From a bacterium (lineage in GTDB: Bacteria > Eisenbacteria > RBG-16-71-46 > CAIMUX01), in contig JAUIHP010000019.1 in assembly GCA_030431975.1 (NCBI GenBank), forward strand, positions 62,001 to 126,000: a stretch of DNA of 64,000 bases, in the 5' to 3' direction. Of the stretch, positions 44,356-52,845 are shown in pieces (position 1 is the first letter of the stretch; the number at the start of each line of letters is the position of its first letter). The notes under the pieces were generated by a model, which saw nothing but the letters and a program-made list of their open reading frames with translations, was not told the origin of the DNA and searched no databases. A program made the position numbers and the translations under genes.

Positions 44356-46371
44356 TTAGTCGAGGACGAACTCGGTTTTCCAGTCGATGTCGTCCCGCAA
44401 CTCTGGCTGATCCGGCTTGGCCAGGAAGTAGTTGTTGAGGACGAGGTAGTCCATGTTCGTGCGCATGAAGCAGGTGTAGGCGTCCTTCGGCGCGCAGACG
44501 ATCGGTTCTCCCCGCACATTGAACGACGTATTGATGACGACCGGGCACCCGGTCTTCTCATAGAACTTGGAGATGAGGGCGTGATAGCGCGGGTTCGTCT
44601 CTTTGCTAACGCTCTGGATGCGCGCGGACATGTCGACGTGCGTGATCGATGGCACCGTCGACCGATTGATCCGTAGCTTTTCGATTCCGAAGAGGTTTTC
44701 CGTTCCGGGCTCCTGCGGCAGATGATGTTCGGCTCGAACATTGGCGACCAGAAGCATGTAGGGGCTGGGACGGTCGATGTCGAACCACTCCGCGACGTGC
44801 TCCTCGAGGACGCTCGGAGCGAACGGACGGAACGACTCGCGGAACTTGATCTTCAGGTTCATCGTCGTCTGCATTTCGCGCGAGCGGGCGTCGCCGATGA
44901 TGCTTCGACCGCCGAGGGCGCGTGGACCGAACTCCATACGTCCCTGGAACCAACCGACGACGTTTTCGTTGGCCAGTACCTCGGCTGCGCGTTCGATGAT
45001 TTCGTCATCACCGAGTCGTTCGTACTTGGCTCCCGCCATTTCCAGGAAGTCGACGATCTCTTTGTCCGAAAAGTCCGGCCCGAGGTACGAGCCCATCTGG
45101 CGGTCCCGGATCGGGGCGACGTGTTTCGGTTTGGACACCGTGTCTCCCGGCGGGACCTGTCCGTGGCCGCCGGAGCCGTTGCCGCCTGAACTCGAGCCAC
45201 CGGCACCTCCGGAACCTCCGTCACCGGAGCTTCCATTCCCGAATGCGGACGCCGCCTCGGCGCCGACACCCACGGCGGCGACGGCCGGGCGTTCCTCCGG
45301 CGTCCCATCGGGGAACGGAATACGCTCTTTGTCCAGGTAGTGATGCCAACCCATAAGGGCGCAGCCGAGCGCCCCGCCGGCATCACCCGCGGCGGGCTGG
45401 ATCCAGATGTCATCGAAGATGTTTTCGCGAAGGACCTTTCCGTTGGCAACGCAGTTGAGGGCGACACCGCCGGCCAGACAAAGATACTTCTGGCCCGTCA
45501 CCTTGCGGACGTGCCGGGCCATCTTGAGCATGGCCAACTCCGTCACGACCTGAACCGAAGCCGCCAGGTCCATTTCCCGCTGGGTCAGTTCCGATTCCGG
45601 TTTCCGCGGCGGGCCACCGAAGAGTTCGTCGAACTTGCCGTTGGTCATCTTCATGCCCGTGCAGTAGTCGAAGTAATCCATGTTGAGGCGGAAAGAGCCG
45701 TCGTCGCGCAGGTCGATGACGTGTTCCAGAATCGTGTCGACGAACCGCGGATCGCCGTAGGGAGCGAGTCCCATGACTTTGTACTCGCCGGAGTTGACGC
45801 GGAATCCGGTGTAGTAGGTGAAGGCCGAGTAGAGCATCCCCAAGGAGTGGGGGAAGTGGATCTCGCCCTGGATCTGAATCTTGTTGCCCTTACCCGTTCC
45901 GAAACTCGTCGTCGTCCACTCACCGACCCCGTCCGTAGTGAGAAAAGCTGCCTCGTCGTAAGGCGACGGAAAGAACGCGGAGGCGGCGTGGGACTCGTGG
46001 TGTTCCGGGTAGATGATCTTGCCCTTGTAGTCGAGGCTCTTCTTGATGATGTCCGCGAGGAAGAGCTTCTGGCGGGTCCAGATCGGCATGGCCTGTAGGA
46101 ACGAGGTGAAGCCCCGCGGCGCGAAAGCGAAGTAGGTTTCGAGGAGCCGCTCGAACTTCAGGAGTGGCTTGTCGTAGAACGCGACCACATCGAGGTCGTT
46201 GACCTTGATCCCGCCTTCTTTCAGGCAGTAGCTGCTCGCCTGGGTTGGAAAGCCGAAGTCGTGCTTCTTTCGGGTGAAGCGCTCCTCCTGAGCCGCGGCG
46301 ACGATCTTACCGTCCTGGATCAGGCAGGCAGCGCTGTCGTGGTAGAAGGCCGAAATACCGAGGATGTTCAT
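44356..46371 (-). CDS. NodU/CmcH/SxtI-family carbamoyltransferase
   Basis: A 671-residue cytoplasmic enzyme that moves a carbamoyl group from carbamoyl phosphate to a hydroxyl of a metabolite or glycan. The N-terminal Kae1-like domain begins ILGISAFYHDSAACLI and carries the metal site HHESHAASAFF near 120, and later LAGGVALNC. The C-terminal domain has FGPRALGGRSI and PFAPSVL, then NTSFNVRGEPIVC. Odd: a Gly/Ser/Ala-rich insertion (~360-403), probably a flexible linker, splits the two domains and gives the protein its extra length. It leads the unit with SxtJ-like and CBS genes. The acceptor is unknown; no glycan gene cluster is adjacent. Confidence 0.93.
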   Translation of the reverse strand: MNILGISAFYHDSAACLIQDGKIVAAAQEERFTRKKHDFGFPTQASSYCLKEGGIKVNDLDVVAFYDKPLLKFERLLETYFAFAPRGFTSFLQAMPIWTRQKLFLADIIKKSLDYKGKIIYPEHHESHAASAFFPSPYDEAAFLTTDGVGEWTTTSFGTGKGNKIQIQGEIHFPHSLGMLYSAFTYYTGFRVNSGEYKVMGLAPYGDPRFVDTILEHVIDLRDDGSFRLNMDYFDYCTGMKMTNGKFDELFGGPPRKPESELTQREMDLAASVQVVTELAMLKMARHVRKVTGQKYLCLAGGVALNCVANGKVLRENIFDDIWIQPAAGDAGGALGCALMGWHHYLDKERIPFPDGTPEERPAVAAVGVGAEAASAFGNGSSGDGGSGGAGGSSSGGNGSGGHGQVPPGDTVSKPKHVAPIRDRQMGSYLGPDFSDKEIVDFLEMAGAKYERLGDDEIIERAAEVLANENVVGWFQGRMEFGPRALGGRSIIGDARSREMQTTMNLKIKFRESFRPFAPSVLEEHVAEWFDIDRPSPYMLLVANVRAEHHLPQEPGTENLFGIEKLRINRSTVPSITHVDMSARIQSVSKETNPRYHALISKFYEKTGCPVVINTSFNVRGEPIVCAPKDAYTCFMRTNMDYLVLNNYFLAKPDQPELRDDIDWKTEFVLD

Positions 46372-46610
46372 TGGCGTCCACTCGTCTGAAATGCTGGAAA
46401 TGGCGTTTTGGTCACGAACTACGAGTGTATCAGAGCGGTTTTCGGGCTCTCAATAGGCAGGGATTGCCGGTTTTGCGAGCGAATGTTCGTTTTGGGGCGG
46501 GATGGGGCCGACCCTGGCCGTCTCGGGGCCGCTTTGGTGTCTTCCTGCTACAATGTCAGCGACTGCCTGCCGAGGTCTCGAGCCGAACGACCGATCGAAG
46601 AGGTGCTTCC

Positions 46611-47975
46611 ATGCGGCTCGCCGGAACCTCCGTCCCGCGGACAACACTGTCGTTGAACCGACAGATCAGACGTTTCCGATTCCTCCTGGCCAGACCCGTC
46701 TTGGCGGTCCTGATCTTGGTGTTGCAGCAGGCCGATCCGGCCGCCGCGATCGAGGTTCGGAACGTCCGCGTCGGAGTCGTGGCAGATTCCAACCGCGTGT
46801 TTGTACGCTACGACTTGTCGACCGACGAGTCCAAGCCGCTGTTTGCCTCGCTCCACATCTCCACTGACGGGGGGACGACGTTCCTCTTTCCCGTCGGGGA
46901 CGTGACCGGAGACTTGGGTTGGGTCTCTCCGGGTAAGGAACTGGAAGCCGTTTGGAGCTATGCACCCACTGAGCTTCCCGCGTCGGCCACCTACGCGGCG
47001 AAGATCGTCGCGCGCTCCGAAACCGTCGTGTCGGTTGCGGACATCGTTTCCCTGGTCGACACCGACCGGATGCGGACCGATTTGGAATCGATCGAGGGAG
47101 TGCGACATTACGAGTTCGGCGCGGAACTCATCGACCGAACCAAGGACTACATCGAGTCGGCGTTCCGGGAGAACGGACTTCAGGCGCAGCGGCAGCGTTT
47201 CGCTGCCAATCGCTGGAACGCAGAGAACCTCATTGGGCGTTGGCCCGGCACGGAAGCCGAGTCGGACGTTTTCATCATCGATGCCCACTTTGACACCGTG
47301 CCCACGACCCCGGGGGCCGACGACAACGCATCCGGTGTGATCGGGATGCTCGAGGCCATGCGAGTCCTTTCGCAGTTCCACTTTCGAAAGTCGATCAAGT
47401 TCATCGGATTCGACCTGGAGGAGATCGGTCTGGTCGGAAGTCGGGAGTACGTGCGGGCGGGGATCCCCGAGTGGGAGAACACGCTCGGAGTCGTCAACTT
47501 CGAGATGATTGGGTACACCTGCCAAGAGGACGGATGCGACGACTTCCGTCCGCTCGGTGACTACATCCACAACATCGGAGATGAGAACAGCGACGCGCTT
47601 CGGAACCTGTTCGATGAGGCGGCGGCCACCTACGCGCCCGAGCTGGTGGTCCTGTCCACCCTCGCCACACCGGACAATCCCAACTTTCGACGGAGCGACC
47701 ATGCCCGGTTCTGGGATGCGGGCATTCCCGCGCTCTTCCTGACGGACGGAGCGAACTTTCGGAACCCGAACTATCACCTGAGTTCGGACATCTCAGAGAC
47801 GCTCGACTTCGAGTTCCTGACTCGAATCGTCCGCTCCACCGTCGGATTGATTGCGGAGCAGGCGGAACCGGTGGATGCCGGAGTCGGAGTGAGTGAGCCG
47901 TTTGGAATCGATCCCACTCCAGCCCGGGACTCCTCGTGGGGAGGCCTCAAACGGATCTTCGGCTCAGCTCCGTGA
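46611..47975 (+). CDS. Secreted M28-family zinc peptidase
   Basis: A 454-residue exported protein. A signal peptide is in residues ~18-45 (FLLARPVLAVLILVLQQ). An N-terminal beta domain (~46-140) is followed by the M28 catalytic domain (~150-420). The two-zinc site is visible: H in DAHFDT, D in GADDNASG, the catalytic E in LEEIGLVGS, and a late H in NYHLSSD. A further acidic ligand lies near FEMIG. It is an aminopeptidase-type enzyme by family. ATG at 46611 is chosen with GAGG 7 bases upstream; the frame is open to 46371. The gene is divergent from the carbamoyltransferase. It lacks the FlgD-like sorting module of its neighbours. Confidence 0.88.
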   Translation: MRLAGTSVPRTTLSLNRQIRRFRFLLARPVLAVLILVLQQADPAAAIEVRNVRVGVVADSNRVFVRYDLSTDESKPLFASLHISTDGGTTFLFPVGDVTGDLGWVSPGKELEAVWSYAPTELPASATYAAKIVARSETVVSVADIVSLVDTDRMRTDLESIEGVRHYEFGAELIDRTKDYIESAFRENGLQAQRQRFAANRWNAENLIGRWPGTEAESDVFIIDAHFDTVPTTPGADDNASGVIGMLEAMRVLSQFHFRKSIKFIGFDLEEIGLVGSREYVRAGIPEWENTLGVVNFEMIGYTCQEDGCDDFRPLGDYIHNIGDENSDALRNLFDEAAATYAPELVVLSTLATPDNPNFRRSDHARFWDAGIPALFLTDGANFRNPNYHLSSDISETLDFEFLTRIVRSTVGLIAEQAEPVDAGVGVSEPFGIDPTPARDSSWGGLKRIFGSAP

Positions 47976-48002
47976 GCCGTTCCACGAACCGGTTGACCGA
48001 GT

Positions 48003-48016
48003 TTGATGGAGGTCAA
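48003..48016. promoter_or_regulatory. FNR/CRP-type palindrome upstream of the CotH gene
   Basis: TTGATGGAGGTCAA matches the FNR consensus TTGAT-N4-ATCAA at 9 of 10 half-site positions. It lies 206 bases before the CotH start and 28 bases after the M28 stop. The half-sites are identical to those of the site before the porin-nrf operon. Confidence 0.6.
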
Positions 48017-48221
48017 AAGCGGCTCCGATCCGGCGACACTTGGGAGGACTGAGGCCAACTTGCCACGTTTGTGCCACACATGCCCACCACATTGTTCGCT
48101 AACATTGCGCTCGCGGAATGGCGTCCGTCCCTCGTCCCCGGATCGCATTTTCTACTCTGGATGAGGGGGCTCCGAAGTCGTTAGGGCGCCGGTAAGTCTA
48201 ACTGGATAAAGGAATCAAACC

Positions 48222-50639
48222 ATGCGCCCCACTCGTTTTCGTGCGTATTGGGCTGTGTGCGTGATGTTCTGCTGTCTCGCGACTTCGGCGAGGGCACAGG
48301 ATCTCTACGACACGACCGTCCTGCGTACGTTCGCTCTGACTTTCCATGATGCCGACTGGCTGGAGCTTCTGGAGGACAACTACCAGTCGCAAACCAACAT
48401 CCTGGCCGACCTCGTCGTTGAGGGGGTCACCTATCCGGATGTCGGAGTGCGAATCCGCGGCAACACCTCGTACACGAGCCTGCCGTCGAACTCCGTCAAG
48501 TACTCGTTGAACATCGAAGTCGACTTCGTCAACGACGGACAGGAGGTGATGGGATACGACAGCCTGAACCTGAACAACGGGCATCGCGATCCGACCTTCT
48601 GTCGTGAGGTCGTCTACAACAACTATGTGGCGCAGTTCATCCCGAATCCCCGCGCCAATCACGTCGTCGTGACCCTCAATGGCGAGAATTGGGGTGTCTA
48701 CAACAACGTCCAGCAGTTCGACAAGACGATGCTGTCTCCCCACTATGCCGACTCGGACGGGCTTCGGATCAAGTGCGCCAACAATCCGAACGGGCCGGGT
48801 CTTCGGTACGCCGGAGAGAATCCGGGCAGCTACGGAGGCTACGAGATCAAGAATGACGGCGGACTGACGGATCCGTGGGGCGCCCTGATCGATGTCTGTT
48901 GGGCGGTCACCAACGGGACTGACGTACCGTCGATCGACGCGCTGTTTGCCGTGGACCCGTCCTGCTGGTCGGTCGCTCTGGAAAACATGCTGACCGACGA
49001 TGACAGCTACGTCCACAAGGGCGCCGACTTCATGACTTACCGTGATCCGGTAGATGAGCGGATGTTCCTTCTGCAAACCGACGCCAACGAGACCTTCACA
49101 CAAACGAACTGGTCACCAACCCTCAATTTCAGCGCCAGCAACAAGCCTGTGCTCAGTCATGTCATTGCGGACTTCCCCGAGGCTCGTGCGCGCTACATGG
49201 CTCATTTCAGGACGGTGATGGAAAACCTCAGCTGGGAATACTTCGAGCCGATTTTCATGGCGCATCGTGATCTCATTTCCGGCGCGGTGCTGGCCGACGA
49301 TAAGAGGCTTTATTCCTATCAGGACTTCCTCGACAACTTCACGATGACGGTGAACCTGGGAGGCGGCGGTCCCGGTGGCGGAAACCTCATCGGAATCCAG
49401 CCGTTCGTCGAACAGCGTGCGGCGTATCTCGCCAGCCATGCCGAACTCAACGGCAGTGCGCCGGCGGTTTCCGACGTAACCGTGTCCGACGAGTCTCCGG
49501 AACCTGAGGATGTCGTGACCGTTACCGCGATGGTTACACCCGGTGATACGGCGATCGAGAGCGTGGACCTCTACTATCGCGGGACTCCCGGAGCTGTCTA
49601 CCAAAGCGCACCGATGGCGGATCAGGGCGGCGGACTCTTTTCGGCGGTCCTGCCCGTCACTGCTCAAGGTGGTCAGGTCGTTTCGTTCTACGTCGGTGCG
49701 ACGTCTTCGGACACGTACGGGTCGATGGGCTTTGGTCCGGAGCGGACCGAGTGGGATCCGATCACCATCGAGTATTCTGCGGGCTCGGTGCCGGGCATGC
49801 GGATCACCGAGTGGATGTACTCGGGAACGAACGAGGAGTTCGTCGAGTTCACCAACTGGTCGGACTCTGCCGTCGACATGTCGGGATACAGCTTCGACGA
49901 TGCAAACCAGCTGCCCGGTGCTTTTGACTTGTCCGCCTTTGGTGTCGTCGAACCGTATGAGTCGGTCATTCTGACCGAAGGGATTGCCGACAGTTTCCGC
50001 GTTGCCTGGGGATTGGATGCTTCCGTCAAGATCATCGGTGAGCTCGGTGTTCTCGAGGGGAACAACCTCGGTCGGAATGACGAGATCAACCTCTATGACG
50101 CGACCTCGACTCTTGTCGATCGGTTGACCTATGGGGACGAAGACTTCCCTGAGACGATTCGCACGCGGGACGCGAGCGGTCAGGCCTGTTGCCAGACACT
50201 CGGACAGAACGATGTGACTGCCTGGGTGTTGTCGGTCGACGGAGACTCGTTCGGATCATGGACATCGACCGGTGGCGATGTCGGAACTCCGGGAGCCTAC
50301 GACGTGAGCGCTTGCGGAAGCTGTGATCCCGCCGACGTCGATCCTTGGTTGGATGTCAGCCGCGGTGGGGCACTTAGTGCACCGTGGCCGAATCCGTTCC
50401 GGTCGAGCGTCGATGCCCGCTTCCGCATCGAGCAGTCTCAGCAGGTGCGGATCGTCGTCCACGACGTGACGGGCCGGGAAGTCCGCAGGCTGGTCGACGG
50501 TCTGATCACCGCCGGCGAGCACGTCGTGGCCTGGGACGGAAACGACACGGCAGGGCGCCCGGTCACGTCCGGCGTCTACTTCATGCGGATGTCTTCGGCT
50601 GACGGAACGACGACGCAGGCGTTCGTCCGGGTCCAGTAG
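48222..50639 (+). CDS. Secreted CotH-kinase-like protein with lamin-tail domain and sorting module
   Basis: An 805-residue exported protein; signal peptide ~1-26. The CotH domain (~30-370) has the typical GVRIRGNTSY, KYSLNIEVDF and LNLNNGHRDPTFCRE motifs and a late DDDSYVHKGADFM. CotH proteins are atypical kinases in spore formers, but many bacterial members have unknown targets. A lamin-tail-like beta domain follows (~525-650, MRITEWMYSGTNEEFVEFTN). The last ~85 residues are a FlgD-Ig-like sorting module (WPNPFRSSVDARF, GVYFMRM). An AAAGGAA lies upstream of the ATG. A strong hairpin follows the stop. An FNR-like palindrome is 206 bases upstream. Confidence 0.85.
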   Translation: MRPTRFRAYWAVCVMFCCLATSARAQDLYDTTVLRTFALTFHDADWLELLEDNYQSQTNILADLVVEGVTYPDVGVRIRGNTSYTSLPSNSVKYSLNIEVDFVNDGQEVMGYDSLNLNNGHRDPTFCREVVYNNYVAQFIPNPRANHVVVTLNGENWGVYNNVQQFDKTMLSPHYADSDGLRIKCANNPNGPGLRYAGENPGSYGGYEIKNDGGLTDPWGALIDVCWAVTNGTDVPSIDALFAVDPSCWSVALENMLTDDDSYVHKGADFMTYRDPVDERMFLLQTDANETFTQTNWSPTLNFSASNKPVLSHVIADFPEARARYMAHFRTVMENLSWEYFEPIFMAHRDLISGAVLADDKRLYSYQDFLDNFTMTVNLGGGGPGGGNLIGIQPFVEQRAAYLASHAELNGSAPAVSDVTVSDESPEPEDVVTVTAMVTPGDTAIESVDLYYRGTPGAVYQSAPMADQGGGLFSAVLPVTAQGGQVVSFYVGATSSDTYGSMGFGPERTEWDPITIEYSAGSVPGMRITEWMYSGTNEEFVEFTNWSDSAVDMSGYSFDDANQLPGAFDLSAFGVVEPYESVILTEGIADSFRVAWGLDASVKIIGELGVLEGNNLGRNDEINLYDATSTLVDRLTYGDEDFPETIRTRDASGQACCQTLGQNDVTAWVLSVDGDSFGSWTSTGGDVGTPGAYDVSACGSCDPADVDPWLDVSRGGALSAPWPNPFRSSVDARFRIEQSQQVRIVVHDVTGREVRRLVDGLITAGEHVVAWDGNDTAGRPVTSGVYFMRMSSADGTTTQAFVRVQ

Positions 50640-50667
50640 CCGGTCCGTTCGATTCCTTCTTTCTCGC

Positions 50668-50706
50668 AACGCCGAGAGGTTTCCACACCTCTCGGCGTTC
50701 CGTTCC
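50668..50706 (+). terminator. Hairpin terminator after the CotH gene
   Basis: A perfect 13-bp stem AACGCCGAGAGGT / ACCTCTCGGCGTT (50668-50680 and 50687-50699) with a 6-base loop, 28 bases after the stop. The tail CCGTTCC is weakly U-rich. Confidence 0.8.
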
Positions 50707-50756
50707 CTACCTTGCCGCCCCGGTGAAGTCGCCGCAGTACCTCGTTAAACGGCAAG

Positions 50757-50779
50757 CCGATCCCGATCCCGATCCCGAC
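50757..50779 (+). repeat. CCGATC hexamer tract
   Basis: Three perfect CCGATC units plus a partial fourth (CCGAC) lie 43 bases upstream of the FNR-like site and between the CotH terminator and the porin gene. Confidence 0.7.
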
Positions 50780-50821
50780 TCACCACCAGCGGAGGATACG
50801 GGAATCCCCTGACCATCGGGC

Positions 50822-50835
50822 TTGATGTGGGTCAA
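50822..50835. promoter_or_regulatory. FNR/CRP-type palindrome upstream of porin-nrfHA
   Basis: TTGATGTGGGTCAA matches TTGAT-N4-ATCAA at 9 of 10 half-site positions and lies 120 bases before the porin ATG. FNR-type control of nitrite ammonification genes is well established, so this site fits the operon's function. Confidence 0.65.
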
Positions 50836-50955
50836 GGCGGACGACCCTGTCCTGACCGAAGATCTCTCCCGGTCCAACGACGTCCCATTCGGGACGATCA
50901 AACCGGTTCGTCATGCAAAGAAGCGCACCGGCCAACCGATGGGAAGGAGAAAGCC

Positions 50956-52257
50956 ATGAGAGGCGAGGGACGCAAAGGGTCGAGTTTGTTCGGACGCAAG
51001 GGCAGAGTGGCGGGAGCGTCCGTTGCGGTGACGCTCCTCCTCGCCCCGTCGAGTGACGCCTGGGCGGACGACCAAGTGATCGAGATTGATGGTCAGGTTC
51101 GGGTTCGAACCGAGGTGGACGGCAGAAACTTCTTCAACCCAGATGCCGGGACCCAGCAGTACACCGACCTGCGTACCCGCGTCGGCCTCAAGGCGGGTCT
51201 CAAGGGAAACGGTCACGCCTACATACAGGTCCAGGACAGCCGCCGCTTCGGAGGCGTCAACCAGTCGGGTTCGTTGACGTCGGGCTCCCTGGCCGGTGGA
51301 TCGAATGTCGACGTTCATCAGGCCTATGTGCACCTCGACAGAGTCTTTGCCGACGGGTGGGGACTCCGGGCCGGTCGTTTTGAGGTCAACCTCGGGAACC
51401 AGAGGGTCTTCGGGGGCGTCGGCTGGCACAACGTCGGACGTTCCTGGGAAGGGATCCACACCTTCTACACCCTCGAGAAAGCTCGTCTGGATGGAATGTG
51501 GCTGAAGGCTGCGGAGAGGAACAACCCGGAAGAGAACCGCGACTTTGACGCGATGGCCGTTCAGGCGTCGTTCCCCGAGCCGGGAGTCGAAGCCTTCGTC
51601 GTTCTCGAAAATGAAGCGATCGAAGTCCTGAACGGGGCCAGCGGATTCACTCGCATCAGTCTCGGTGGTCACGCGAAGCGGCAGTACGACCGGCTCGACG
51701 CAGAGACGAATCTCGTTTTCCAGATGGGATCCCAGGACTTCAACAGCACCAAGGGCGATGTCACCACCACGACGGACGCCGACATCTCTGCGTTCCTCCT
51801 CACGCTCGAGGTCGGAACGAAGGTCGGAGATACGGGGCGCGTGGCCGCCGGCATCGACTACGCCTCGGGTGACGACGAAGCTGACGACAAGATCAAGACC
51901 TACAACAACCTCTACTACACCGGGCACAAGTTCCGCGGCGCCATGGACTACTTCCTCGGTTCGAGCACGGCGGGACTGATGGACCTGATGCTCCGAGGCT
52001 CAGTCGTCCCGGCTGACGGCTGGAAGCTGATGGGTGATTTCCACTTCTTCCAGACTGCTGCCGAGTATGTCGACTTTGATGACAACAAGACGACAGATGT
52101 CGGAATGGAGTTGGACTTCGCGGCGTCGACGAGCAAGGTGACCGGCGCAACGGTCGTCCTGGGAACCTCGGTTTTCCTACCGACGGAAGCGTTCGCAGGA
52201 ATGAAGGATCCGGACCCAGGTTACTGGCTCTTCGCCATGGTGACGGCCGGGTTCTAG
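50956..52257 (+). CDS. Outer-membrane porin of the alginate-export type
   Basis: A 433-residue exported protein; signal peptide ~1-35 ending in DAWADD. The mature part is a beta-barrel with regular strands (IEIDGQVRVRTEVDG, GLRAGRFEVNLGNQR, LMGDFHFF, YWLFAMVTAGF) and ends in a C-terminal phenylalanine, the typical BAM signature. The pattern LRTRVGLKAGL and AYIQVQDSR is typical of alginate-export (Alginate_exp) family porins. ATG 50956 has AAGGAG 6 bases upstream. The gene is 40 bases before nrfH, so it is probably the first gene of the nrf operon and may admit nitrite or other anions across the outer membrane. Confidence 0.82.
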   Translation: MRGEGRKGSSLFGRKGRVAGASVAVTLLLAPSSDAWADDQVIEIDGQVRVRTEVDGRNFFNPDAGTQQYTDLRTRVGLKAGLKGNGHAYIQVQDSRRFGGVNQSGSLTSGSLAGGSNVDVHQAYVHLDRVFADGWGLRAGRFEVNLGNQRVFGGVGWHNVGRSWEGIHTFYTLEKARLDGMWLKAAERNNPEENRDFDAMAVQASFPEPGVEAFVVLENEAIEVLNGASGFTRISLGGHAKRQYDRLDAETNLVFQMGSQDFNSTKGDVTTTTDADISAFLLTLEVGTKVGDTGRVAAGIDYASGDDEADDKIKTYNNLYYTGHKFRGAMDYFLGSSTAGLMDLMLRGSVVPADGWKLMGDFHFFQTAAEYVDFDDNKTTDVGMELDFAASTSKVTGATVVLGTSVFLPTEAFAGMKDPDPGYWLFAMVTAGF

Positions 52258-52297
52258 TGGGCCGACAGTCGCGAATGATCATTTCAACGAGGTGGCT

Positions 52298-52831
52298 ATG
52301 AAGCCCGAAAACATCCTTCGACTATGCGCTCTGGCGGCAGTCCTCGGGGTCTTGGTTCTCGGAGTTCAGCTGGTCCGGGAGTCCAAGGCGACGTCGTACC
52401 TTTCGTCCGACCCGCGGGCCTGCATCAACTGCCATGTGATGGACGCCTACTACGTCTCCTGGCAGCACAGCTCCCACGCCGAACACGCCGCCTGCGTTGA
52501 CTGCCATCTGCCGCATGACAACAAGGTCGACAAGTACGTTTCGAAGGCGCGCGACGGTTGGAATCACACCGTCGCGTTTACTTTCAACACGTACGGCAAG
52601 CGGATGCTTCTGTCCGACGACGGAGCGCGACGGGTACAGGAAAACTGTGTCCGTTGCCACTCGTCCCTGGCCCACACGATGACCGAGGGCAGCGATGCCC
52701 ACTATGCGTTTTCAGATGAAACCCTTGGAGAAGGCAGGAACTGCTGGGATTGCCATCGTCTCGTTCCGCACGGGAAGGTCCGCAGCATCAATGCTTCACC
52801 CAACAACCTTAGCGTCCGATGGGACAAGTGA
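52298..52831 (+). CDS. nrfH: Cytochrome c nitrite reductase membrane subunit NrfH
   Basis: A 177-residue tetraheme quinol dehydrogenase of the NapC/NirT/NrfH family. One N-terminal transmembrane anchor (~10-28) is followed by four heme-binding sites: CINCH, CVDCH, CVRCH and CWDCH. The first has Met at +2 after His (CHVM), as in NrfH, where that Met can ligate heme 1. It oxidises menaquinol and passes electrons to NrfA at the membrane. ATG at 52298 is chosen with GAGG 5 bases upstream; the frame is open to GTG 52292. nrfA begins 14 bases after the stop. Confidence 0.95.
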   Translation: MKPENILRLCALAAVLGVLVLGVQLVRESKATSYLSSDPRACINCHVMDAYYVSWQHSSHAEHAACVDCHLPHDNKVDKYVSKARDGWNHTVAFTFNTYGKRMLLSDDGARRVQENCVRCHSSLAHTMTEGSDAHYAFSDETLGEGRNCWDCHRLVPHGKVRSINASPNNLSVRWDK

Positions 52832-52845
52832 CCCAGGAGGCCGGA

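Noticed and set aside
46548-47777. Minus-strand open frame (~409 codons) opposite the M28 peptidase
   Set aside because: The plus strand carries the zinc ligand motifs in order; the antisense frame is a high-GC artefact.
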